Below, piece after piece: positions 1 through 6,062 of a DNA stretch of 21,194 bases; position 1 is the first letter of the stretch; every line of letters starts with the position of its first letter. Location: assembly GCA_041859045.1 (NCBI GenBank), contig JBHELB010000031.1, positions 1 to 21,194 of the forward strand. The letters are read 5' to 3'. Below the pieces are notes generated by a model. That model did not search any database. It saw only the letters and a list, made by a program, of their open reading frames with translations, and was not told where the DNA came from. The stretch comes from JBHELB01 sp041859045. Its GTDB lineage: Bacteria > Hydrogenedentota > Hydrogenedentia > Hydrogenedentales > SLHB01. A program made the position numbers and the translations under genes.

Positions 1-126
1 AGTCAAGGGTCGCCTTGGCCACGTACGCGCCTGGGAAACCACATGCGCGTGAACATCCCATCCCGTGCACGAACGCGCGACGTGGGGCAACGCCAGCGCT
101 CGTCGCGCCCAACGGAGGACTTGTCC
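1..126. other. left-edge sequence with no assignable gene
   Basis: Short open stretches run through all three plus frames here, but none shows a recognisable motif. A Shine-Dalgarno-like GGAGGA lies at 114-119, seven bases before the ATG at 127. The piece may hold the 3' end of a gene that starts outside the window. One plus frame closes at about 52 with a TGA, but its last 16 codons are too few to identify. Confidence 0.3.
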
Positions 127-510
127 ATGCCTAATCTAGAGAACGCCCGCCGCATCTGGCGGCTCTGCAAAGGCTGCGCAGAGACCTGGTTATGACTTTT
201 TCAGCAGATATCTTCCGGTGACTTGGCTCAGGCCAAGCGGACACTCAAGCAATGTGTTGCCTATCTGCCGTCAAAACAGCATTACATTGATGCCAGACCG
301 GCATCCATGAAAGGACTTCTCCCAAATGGACAATCAACAGCTATGGATGATTTGTACTTGCGATTTCACGCAGAAGACATATTGCCAGCCAAAATCCTTG
401 GATGGGCTTGTGGATTCCGTCAAGTATCAGGCCTATTCCTGGATGTCCCCGTTCACGGTTGCCGTGAACCTGACGACGGGCGAGGAAGTGCATGTATTTC
501 AGTTACCTGA
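127..510 (+). pseudogene. eroded reading frame with an internal stop (tentative)
   Basis: An ATG at 127 with a good ribosome binding site (GGAGGA, 114-119) opens a frame containing CKGC. It stops at TGA 193-195 after 22 codons. The same frame then stays open from 196 to 510. From about 385 onward a different frame (the one ending at 580) looks more coding by third-position GC. This pattern fits a gene broken by one nonsense mutation and one frameshift. The alternatives are a genuine 22-codon ORF followed by unrelated sequence, or chance. No family is recognised. Confidence 0.22.
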
Positions 511-580
511 GATGGGTGGATGGTGCGTAACTCATGTATCTGCGAAGATCATATCGCAGCCCGCTTCTCCACGGACGTGA
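326..580 (+). CDS. small hypothetical protein (84 aa)
   Basis: The product is not recognised. The ATG at 326 has AAGGA at 311-315, ten bases upstream. The C-terminal two thirds (residues about 20-75) has high third-position GC and reads like a compact beta-rich domain with short alternating hydrophobic stretches such as PFTVAVNL and EVHVFQLP. The N-terminal 20 residues contain CTC and a further Cys and could instead belong to the overlapping frame. It ends 55 bases before the start of the terminase-like gene at 636, in the same direction. It may be intact, or the 3' half of the eroded frame that begins at 127. Confidence 0.4.
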   Translation: MDNQQLWMICTCDFTQKTYCQPKSLDGLVDSVKYQAYSWMSPFTVAVNLTTGEEVHVFQLPEMGGWCVTHVSAKIISQPASPRT

Positions 581-635
581 CACCATTTTCTTCAAGGAAG
601 ACCGCGATGAAACATTACCCCATGGAGGCGAAAAA

Positions 636-1151
636 ATGACGAAACAAGTGAGTACCGATCAGGCTTTGCGTATCAGAGCGCAGATGCCCGGTAGGACAGC
701 CTCTGGAAAAGGCAGAAACCATACCGGAGGCGGCAAATTCATTCCAGGCAACAGAGCCGCTATCAAACACGGCGTCTACGCCACGGTCTTCGCGACACAT
801 GAGGAAAAGGAAATATTTCTGGCCTTGCGCCAGGAGATCGCACGGGAGTTCAAGAAAGAGACCGGACCGGACACGGCGATGTTGGACGCGGCGTCATTGT
901 TGTTCATGCGGCACGGGCGTGCCGTTGTTGCGGGCGAGCAGGACCTTGCAAACAAGACGATGACATCCATCTTGGCGATGCTCGACCGCCTCAAGGCCAC
1001 CCGGGCATCCCGCGAAGGACAAAAGCCCGTACGTGAAATCACGCCAGCGGAATGGGCGTCAGATCTGTTGGCTAGCGGCCGTGACCATTGCAAGAATGCC
1101 GCCATGTCTGCAAGTCGCGCACAGGACGACATCATCGAGGCGGAGACGTAG
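636..1151 (+). CDS. terminase small subunit-like / phage DNA-packaging-like protein
   Basis: The start is ATG 636, preceded by GGAGG at 624-628; an upstream in-frame ATG at 534 lacks a good site. The 171-residue product has a basic, Gly-rich N-terminus and then PGNRAAIKHGVY at residues 37-48. This GN-x-n-KHGxY signature is typical of a family of small proteins annotated as terminase small subunits or packaging proteins in phages and prophage remnants. The remainder is predicted mostly helical. No large terminase, portal or capsid gene is present, so this is an orphan relic or has been recruited by a mobile element. The packaging role is inferred from the motif only. Confidence 0.5.
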   Translation: MTKQVSTDQALRIRAQMPGRTASGKGRNHTGGGKFIPGNRAAIKHGVYATVFATHEEKEIFLALRQEIAREFKKETGPDTAMLDAASLLFMRHGRAVVAGEQDLANKTMTSILAMLDRLKATRASREGQKPVREITPAEWASDLLASGRDHCKNAAMSASRAQDDIIEAET

Positions 1152-1239
1152 AGAGCCCTTTGGTTTGTGCCGACTCATACAGTCCAAAGAGTTGGGCGCA
1201 GTCCGCTTTGTGTGTTTTCGGGTTTCCCTTGCCAAGGGA

Positions 1240-1566
1240 CTAAGTGTTCTTCCCGTCTCCGGCAATGCCGGACAGGACAATGGGCTCACGGTCGGGGAAC
1301 TTGGCAATAAGAGACAGGTTTCCGCCCATGGCCTCGATCGTTTTGCGAAGGGTGGAAAGCAGGAGATCGCTGCGCTTTTCGAGGCGAGAAACACTGTCTT
1401 GGGTAATACCGAGGGTTTTGGCCAAACGCATTTGCGTGAGCTTCCGAGCGTGCCGAAGTTCGCGCAGGGTCATTTCCTCGGCAATAAGTTGGGCGGCGCG
1501 AATCTCGACCTTCTTGCGTTGGACGGGGCCAAGTTTCCTGATTTTGTCATTTGCGTTCGTGGGCAT
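1240..1566 (-). CDS. XRE-family antitoxin (HigA-like)
   Basis: A 108-residue DNA-binding protein with a helix-turn-helix at residues 43-65 (LTQMRLAKTLGITQDSVSRL), the classic XRE/Cro fold. The flanks (AAQLIAEEMTLRELRHARK before, and the SDLLLSTLRKTIEAMGG helix after) match antitoxins paired with RelE/HigB-like toxins. It starts two bases after the toxin stop codon, and AAGGAAA near the toxin end supplies a ribosome binding site. In such pairs the antitoxin blocks the toxin and represses the shared promoter. The order is toxin first, as in HigBA modules. It is likely co-transcribed from the promoter at 1944-1972. Confidence 0.85.
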   Translation of the reverse strand: MPTNANDKIRKLGPVQRKKVEIRAAQLIAEEMTLRELRHARKLTQMRLAKTLGITQDSVSRLEKRSDLLLSTLRKTIEAMGGNLSLIAKFPDREPIVLSGIAGDGKNT

Positions 1567-1568
1567 GG

Positions 1569-1937
1569 CTATTTCCTTTGTCGTTGCTTTCTCAGCCGGG
1601 CAAGATGAGCACCGAAACGGTCATCGGCCTTGCGGATCAATTCGCGGTAAAACTGTTTTTCGCTGACACCTGATTTATCTCCCGCTACAAGCAGGATAGC
1701 CTTACGTTTCATATCAAAGGCAAATGCGACTCTCCACTCACCGTCGGCGACGCCGAAGCGGAGTTCCTTCATATTCGCATAGCGAGAGCCCTTCAGCGTA
1801 TCGGCGCGGGGTCTCTTTAATTGCGGGCCAAATTGCGCAAGAAGACAAGTCAACGCCAGAATCTCTATCCGCACGTCCTCGTGCAGAGCATCGAATTCCG
1901 GTTCAAACTCATCACCAATCTCAACCGTCCAAGTCAT
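1569..1937 (-). CDS. RelE/HigB-type toxin
   Basis: A 122-residue basic protein with the layout of the phage-derived Gp49-like/HigB toxin family: an N-terminal strand, helices around residues 15-45, then a beta-sheet core (ELRFGVADGEWRVAFAFD and KAILLVAGDK) and a basic helical tail. The family's members are mRNA interferases that act on the ribosome, but activity here is inferred from family only. The start ATG lies at 1937-1935, where the predicted transcription start falls, so there is no room for a ribosome binding site and the transcript appears leaderless. The toxin is followed by its antitoxin with a 2-nt gap. Confidence 0.82.
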   Translation of the reverse strand: MTWTVEIGDEFEPEFDALHEDVRIEILALTCLLAQFGPQLKRPRADTLKGSRYANMKELRFGVADGEWRVAFAFDMKRKAILLVAGDKSGVSEKQFYRELIRKADDRFGAHLARLRKQRQRK

Positions 1938-1943
1938 GCGCGA

Positions 1944-1972
1944 ATTATGGCACAGAAGACATATGATGTCAA
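1944..1972 (-). promoter_or_regulatory. sigma70-type promoter with operator palindrome for the first toxin-antitoxin operon
   Basis: Read on the minus strand, TTGACA (1972-1967) and CATAAT (1949-1944) are separated by exactly 17 bases. The spacer overlaps a perfect interrupted palindrome, GACAT-ATG-ATGTC (1958-1970), a plausible operator for the XRE antitoxin. Seven bases past the -10 box is position 1937, the A of the toxin ATG, so the mRNA is predicted to be leaderless. Confidence 0.72.
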
Positions 1973-2027
1973 GTCCATATATATCGTCATGCTATTGCGC
2001 GGTACGGGCGTTGCGCTCGCGAGGAAC

Positions 2028-2063
2028 GAGAGAGCCGGGACTTTGGGGCCCGGCAGTTCTCTC
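2028..2063 (-). terminator. strong stem-loop downstream of the minus-strand integrase-domain gene
   Basis: GAGAGA-GCCGGG (2028-2039) pairs with CCCGGC (2049-2054) and TCTCTC (2058-2063) across a 9-nt loop, with one 3-nt bulge. It lies 29 bases past the stop of the minus-strand gene ending at 2092. There is no T-run, so it may be a weak or Rho-assisted terminator, or an mRNA-stabilising hairpin that separates this gene from the toxin-antitoxin promoter. Confidence 0.4.
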
Positions 2064-2091
2064 TATTGTGTTCACATGAAGTAGCTGGCAC

Positions 2092-2508
2092 TCACCCGGC
2101 GGCACAGGCTTCTGGAATCACTTCAACTTCCTTGTGTTCTACTTCAATGCTCTCGTCACGCTGCTTCCCCTTGCTTCGGCCCATGGGCAGATTCTTGGGC
2201 AATGGCAGCTTGGCTATCCGGCCCGTATCTTTAGCCCACTCCAGAAGCATACGCAGCACGCGAACGGTCTTGTCCACCGTGGGTTTGGCCCGATCTTTCC
2301 CCTTGGGCAGCCGGAGCAGCGCGTCGGACTTGAGGAACTTGCTCACGTGCGGAACCAGGATCGCCCGGACCTTTTTGTCTGCACCGAAGAAAGCCTCGAT
2401 TTGTTCGCAGTCCTTTGAATACGTAAAAAGTGTCCGCTCCTTTTTCCCTTGCACCCTTAGGTGTTCCAGGTACGCTTGGGTCGCTTCGTGCAATGTGCAG
2501 TCTTTCAT
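2092..2508 (-). CDS. stand-alone integrase N-terminal SAM-like (core-binding) domain protein
   Basis: A 138-residue protein. Residues about 5-100 resemble the N-terminal core-binding domain of tyrosine recombinases: a helix with EATQAYLEHLRVQGKKERT, then a Y-S-K-D-x-x-x-I region, an LVPHVSKFLKSD segment, and a helix with DKTVRVLRMLLEWAKDTG. The tail is charged (KGKQRDESIEVEHKEVEV). The catalytic domain with the R, K, HxxR and Y residues is absent, and the sequence beyond the stop does not encode one, so it cannot recombine DNA by itself. GGGAG lies just upstream of the ATG at 2508. It follows a small frameshifted gene with a 3-nt gap to that gene's ancestral stop. A DNA-binding or regulatory role is inferred. 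Confidence 0.6.
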   Translation of the reverse strand: MKDCTLHEATQAYLEHLRVQGKKERTLFTYSKDCEQIEAFFGADKKVRAILVPHVSKFLKSDALLRLPKGKDRAKPTVDKTVRVLRMLLEWAKDTGRIAKLPLPKNLPMGRSKGKQRDESIEVEHKEVEVIPEACAAG

Positions 2509-2511
2509 GGC

Positions 2512-2693
2512 CTATCTCCCGTTTGCCGTTCCGCGCAGTCTGGCGGCGGTCCTGATACGCACTTCCCGGTTCGTCTTCGTGTTGAGTCCAACCCATCCGC
2601 CTTGGGACATGTCCCCGTGAGCCGCACCGACGCGAGCTGTCCGGACACCTTGACGGTGTACGTCTCGCCAATCCTCACTTCGCCCTTCTTCAT
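2512..2693 (-). pseudogene. small SH3/KOW-like hypothetical gene, frameshifted
   Basis: The start ATG at 2693 has AGGAAA upstream and encodes MKKGEVRIGETYTVKVSGQL, a short beta-rich pattern. After LTG the original frame turns into low-quality sequence. One frame over, translation reads GGWVGLNTKTNREVRIRTAA and ends at TAG 2512-2514, three bases before the next gene. Adding one G to the G-run at 2616-2613 (minus strand) joins the halves as LTGDMSQGGW. The intact version would be about 60 residues and coupled to the integrase-domain gene. The cause may be real decay, a homopolymer sequencing error or a programmed shift. The unshifted frame would run to 2505. Confidence 0.55.
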
Positions 2694-2874
2694 CCTCGGT
2701 TTCCTTTCTGCGTCCCCGCGTCGGCCCCGTGCCGATTTATCCACATGAATCGCTTCTGGCGCCGCCGGAAGTCAAGTGATACGGCCCTGAATTATTCTCT
2801 TGCTTTTGGCGATGCAAAGAGCAATGAATGTGGCTGTAACTTATTTCGGCAGAGTGCGTTAGGAGATTGTTTAC

Positions 2875-3813
2875 GTGGACATGCGGTCGTTAAATTACGG
2901 AGTCGAACTGGAGGTCATCGGTGTGACCCGGGAGAGAGTCGCCCGAGCGATTCATTCGGTCGTTGGCGGCGAAGTGCAGTATGTCGGCAGCCCTGCTGTT
3001 TACGATCCGTGGCACGTGATGGACCCGCAGGAGCGCGTCTGGAAGGTGGTAAAGGATGGCTCCTTGATAAATGTCCCCGAACACTTGCGAGCCGAGGCGG
3101 TGACGCCAATACTGAGCTACGGTGATTTGGATGTTCTGCAACAGATCGTACGCGCCATTCGACACACGGGCGCACGGGTTGACGGCAGCGCTGGTCTACA
3201 CGTTCACGTTACCGCGGCCCCTTTTGACGCCCCGGCTCTGGTGCGGTTCGCGAAGTTGTTCTACAAGCAGGAAGCCCTCATCATTGCCGCACTCGGCATC
3301 TCCGCACACCGTTTGAACCGATACACCAAACCCACAAACCCGCAGTTCATCGAAAAGATCGAACGGCACCGCCCCAGGACGAAAGAGCAACTCAACACAC
3401 TGTGGTACGGCCATTACAACGCGCGCCCCCAACACTACTGTCCGACGCGGTATCACTGCCTGAATCTGGCGAGCGTCTTTTTCAGGGGCACGATCGAGAT
3501 CCGCTGCTTCTCCAGCACCCTGCATGCCGGCAAAGTCAAAAGTTACGTGCAGTACGTGCTGGCGCTCGCGGCCAAGGCCCTCAACAGCCGCGCGGCGTCG
3601 AGCAGGCAAAGAGAGTTCCGTCCGGAGAGTGCAAAGTACGACCTTCGCATTCATCTGCTACATATAGGCTTTATAGGTCAAGAATTTCGAACGGCGCGCA
3701 AGCACCTGCTGAGCCTCATGCCGGGCGATTCGGCCTGGAAACATGGCCGCCCCAAACCCAAGCTGCTCCCTGAAGCGCAACCGGTTTCCGGGCCAGTGGA
3801 GGTAAAGGCATGA
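2875..3813 (+). CDS. amidoligase family protein (GS/GCS-fold carboxylate-amine ligase)
   Basis: A 312-residue protein that fits the Amidoligase_2 family (PF12224), which has the glutamine-synthetase/glutamate-cysteine-ligase fold and is predicted to form amide bonds with ATP. Visible landmarks are the N-terminal strand YGVELEVIG with the GxExE acidic motif (E11, E13), the SAGLHVHV strand (about 106-112, H109 and H111), and GTIEIRCF (about 205-212, E208 and R210), which correspond to metal- and nucleotide-binding positions in this fold. The start is GTG 2875, nine bases after AGGAG (2861-2865); ATG 2881 is too far from that site. It is the first gene of a coupled operon whose glutamine amidotransferase could supply ammonia. 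The true substrate is unknown. Confidence 0.82.
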   Translation: MDMRSLNYGVELEVIGVTRERVARAIHSVVGGEVQYVGSPAVYDPWHVMDPQERVWKVVKDGSLINVPEHLRAEAVTPILSYGDLDVLQQIVRAIRHTGARVDGSAGLHVHVTAAPFDAPALVRFAKLFYKQEALIIAALGISAHRLNRYTKPTNPQFIEKIERHRPRTKEQLNTLWYGHYNARPQHYCPTRYHCLNLASVFFRGTIEIRCFSSTLHAGKVKSYVQYVLALAAKALNSRAASSRQREFRPESAKYDLRIHLLHIGFIGQEFRTARKHLLSLMPGDSAWKHGRPKPKLLPEAQPVSGPVEVKA

Positions 3814-3899
3814 GCGACGGTGACCAGGAATGGCCTTTGCGCCAATACGCGGACGGGGAATTCCGCGGATTCGGGTCTGTGCCCGAAAGGAGGCCGTGA
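3810..3899 (+). CDS. 29-residue micro-ORF between amidoligase and glutamine amidotransferase
   Basis: ATG 3810 overlaps the amidoligase TGA as ATGA, with GGAGG about ten bases upstream, and the frame closes at TGA 3897-3899. About 70% of third positions are G or C, similar to neighbouring genes. The peptide is acidic at the start (MSDGDQEWPL), has a central QYADGEFRGFGS and ends in ERRP. The next gene's ribosome binding site (AAAGGAGG, 3886-3893) lies inside its tail, so it could couple translation of the two enzymes. It might be a leader for coupling, or a small peptide substrate of the amidoligase. No family is recognised, and translation is inferred from signals only. Confidence 0.4.
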   Translation: MSDGDQEWPLRQYADGEFRGFGSVPERRP

Positions 3900-3901
3900 A
3901 G

Positions 3902-4726
3902 ATGTGCGGACTCTGCGGGATTTTGTTCGAGAAGCGTCGGCGAGCCCTGAGAGCCCAAAGCCACTTACTGGATGTTTTCACCCGTCTGCTGGTCCTGAGT
4001 GAATCGCGCGGCCATCATGCCAGCGGTGTGGCTTGGGTGAAAAGTGATGGTTCCTGTGATGTCTACAAAGCGCCCATGCCGGCGTCGGACTTCGTGGGGG
4101 ACAAAGGCTATGCCAGAGTCCTTGCTGGCGTGGACAACAAGACGGCCATCCTCATGGGTCACACGCGCTGGCGCACGCAGGGTAGTGAGAATAACAACGG
4201 CAACAATCACCCCTTGGCCGTTGATGCGCCGGGGCAGCGGCGCCGTGGCCTGCATGTCCCTCCACAAATCTTACTGACCCACAATGGACACCTGAGCAAT
4301 GCCAACGCGCTCTTTCGGCGGTTCCATTTCCCTCGTCAGGCTGAGGTCGACAGCGAAATTCTCGCGCACTTTGCGGCCCGTGCTATTGCCGAGGAGTCGT
4401 GGGACCTCGATGAGTTGCGAAGCCATTTTGCTCTCTGCCAGGGCACGATGAGCGCCGTCATCGCTTCAACCGACGTTCCCGAGACCGTCCTGATAGTCAA
4501 GGGCAACAAACCGTTGTTCCTTCTCTACAGCCATCGCCGTCGCGTGATCGTATACGCATCGGACCGGTCGATCTTGTGGACCGCATTGGAGGACGAAACC
4601 GGATGGGATGAACTACGCGTGTCGCCCATGACGCTCGCCACCTTTGACCATAAGCACCTAATCGACCATCGCGAGGAACCTTTCACCCTCGGTTTTCCCG
4701 CGGATGGCGGGAGTCGGACATGCTAA
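3902..4726 (+). CDS. class II glutamine amidotransferase (GATase II), copy 1
   Basis: A 274-residue Ntn-hydrolase of the GlmS/PurF glutaminase type, which hydrolyses glutamine to release ammonia. ATG 3902 is chosen because it exposes Cys2 (MCGLCGI), the nucleophile after Met removal, and has AAAGGAGG eight bases upstream; longer in-frame starts would bury the cysteine. Other family landmarks are GHTRWRTQG (about 86-94), THNGH (126-130) and VDSE (149-152). There is no sugar-isomerase or phosphoribosyltransferase domain, so the acceptor must be a separate protein, most simply the upstream amidoligase. It is clearly paralogous to the copy at 12358, sharing FTRLLVLSE, PMPAS and MGH-x-RWRT. Confidence 0.9.
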   Translation: MCGLCGILFEKRRRALRAQSHLLDVFTRLLVLSESRGHHASGVAWVKSDGSCDVYKAPMPASDFVGDKGYARVLAGVDNKTAILMGHTRWRTQGSENNNGNNHPLAVDAPGQRRRGLHVPPQILLTHNGHLSNANALFRRFHFPRQAEVDSEILAHFAARAIAEESWDLDELRSHFALCQGTMSAVIASTDVPETVLIVKGNKPLFLLYSHRRRVIVYASDRSILWTALEDETGWDELRVSPMTLATFDHKHLIDHREEPFTLGFPADGGSRTC

Positions 4727-5349
4727 CGCTCGCATTGGAAACCGACGGTGGGCTCTCGGAGTTTGCGATGAAGCCGTTGGACCGCCCGTCGGGACGGCGG
4801 CGAAAGAAGGTTGCTGTCGATGCCCAGGGACGGGACTGCCGCCGAGCGCTGATGACGCATGACGGTGTGCTTCTGACCGCAGGCGCGGTGGCGGCGTTGT
4901 ATGAAGACGCCGAGGGCAACGCGGTTGAAGTTGGGGACGTCTTCCAGACGGATGCGAATGACAACATCCTGCACAATCTGCCCGCAACGCTAGGGCGTCC
5001 GCAACGGCCCGTGGGACCGGTTGCGCCGGATGAGTTGCTGGACTATGTGACTGTAAAAGCGTATGCGCTGACCGCCTTGACCATCGCTCGCGACCTGGGC
5101 GATGCCCTTGCCGGTGGGGCGATCTATCGCGTGGCTTGCCGTCTGTGCTCGTCGACGACGGACGCGCCCGCATTTCTCCTGGGCAACGAGCACGGGATAT
5201 TCCTGCTGCAATGCAAACCGTGTCTGGCCGAGTTCGTGCGGCATGATCAACCGGTGGTACTGGATGATGGTCTCGATGACGAGGAGGACCCTTGGGATGA
5301 CTGGCCTCTGCATACATCGAGCGTCGACGCGGGAGACGACCCATGGTGA
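4720..5349 (+). CDS. hypothetical protein with a four-cysteine zinc-ribbon-like C-terminus
   Basis: A 209-residue protein not recognised as a named family. The start ATG 4720 overlaps the amidotransferase stop by 7 nt (ATGCTAA), with GGGAG at 4709-4713. The N-terminal part is rich in short strands and turns (MTHDGVLLTAGA, DAEGNAVEVGDVF), then PATLGRPQ and a helix with DELLDYVTVKAYALTAL. Near the end, CxxC (140, 143) and CxxC (165, 168) are spaced like a zinc ribbon, followed by an acidic tail with repeated DD/EE/DPW. Its place in the coupled operon suggests it works with the amidoligase and amidotransferase, perhaps as a substrate or adaptor. That role is inference. Confidence 0.7.
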   Translation: MLTLALETDGGLSEFAMKPLDRPSGRRRKKVAVDAQGRDCRRALMTHDGVLLTAGAVAALYEDAEGNAVEVGDVFQTDANDNILHNLPATLGRPQRPVGPVAPDELLDYVTVKAYALTALTIARDLGDALAGGAIYRVACRLCSSTTDAPAFLLGNEHGIFLLQCKPCLAEFVRHDQPVVLDDGLDDEEDPWDDWPLHTSSVDAGDDPW

Positions 5350-6062
5350 GGACGCGGCGTATCCGTCTGGCGGACCACCGGGGGCGTGACGCGACCGTGC
5401 TGTTGGTCCCTATTGTTCACGACAAACGGCGGTGCCACCAGGACGCGCAAGGACGCCCCGTCGCGAACGTGCGGCGCGTGCGTGCGACCCGTGAGACCGG
5501 TGCCGAAGCCCTGCTGGCCCGATGGCCAGACCCGGATGAATTGGCCCGGGCGCTGGTAGCTGACGACCCTGAGTTGGATATGGAAATTGCCGGTCGGGCC
5601 ACGGGCCCCTGCGACCGCGTGTATCTCGACGGCAACGGTGATGTCCTCTACGCGCCGTCCGTCGTCGAGGTGCGCTATGCGTCGGATGGGTTGGAGGCGG
5701 AACGCCGCCCACTTACCGTCCGCGCCTCGAATCTCACGACGCCTATGCCGCCGGTCTGGTCGGGGGTGCTGCTGCCCCGGGAACAGGTCGTCCGGAACCA
5801 TGCTCTTACTCGCGCGTACCAGGTGATGCACGCCAACGCCCTCGAGTTCGATTTCCTCCACGGCATCGCGGCCCACCTCGATGCTCGCGGTGCGATGGCG
5901 CAGGTGGGCTCGGGCCGACGGGGCACGGGACCGCTCATCCTCGAACGGAATGGCGCGTGTTATCGCGGCTTCCTTGATGGCCGGGTTCGGGGTGACGCGA
6001 TGCGGTTGGTCCTGTACCTTGCGGCGTTCGCACTCCAGGAACCGGAGGCTCGTCATGCCTGA
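5343..6062 (+). CDS. hypothetical protein of the amidoligase operon
   Basis: A 239-residue protein with no recognised family. The start ATG 5343 overlaps the previous stop by 7 nt (ATGGTGA) and has GGGAG at 5331-5335. The C-terminal half carries the more distinctive sequence: PVWSGVLLPREQVVRNHALT, a helix with YQVMHANALEFDFLHGIA, and then GSGRRGTGPLILERNG and YRGFLDGRV strands. There is no signal peptide or membrane segment. It is followed by the ligase/AAA gene with an 8-nt overlap, so the two are probably made together. It may be a partner subunit of the ligase/AAA protein. Confidence 0.68.
   Translation: MVRTRRIRLADHRGRDATVLLVPIVHDKRRCHQDAQGRPVANVRRVRATRETGAEALLARWPDPDELARALVADDPELDMEIAGRATGPCDRVYLDGNGDVLYAPSVVEVRYASDGLEAERRPLTVRASNLTTPMPPVWSGVLLPREQVVRNHALTRAYQVMHANALEFDFLHGIAAHLDARGAMAQVGSGRRGTGPLILERNGACYRGFLDGRVRGDAMRLVLYLAAFALQEPEARHA

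Noticed and set aside
4658..5344. 228-codon minus-strand frame opposite the first hypothetical gene
   Set aside because: It is rich in Arg, Pro and Ser, as expected for an antisense shadow of GC-rich DNA, and has no start signals.
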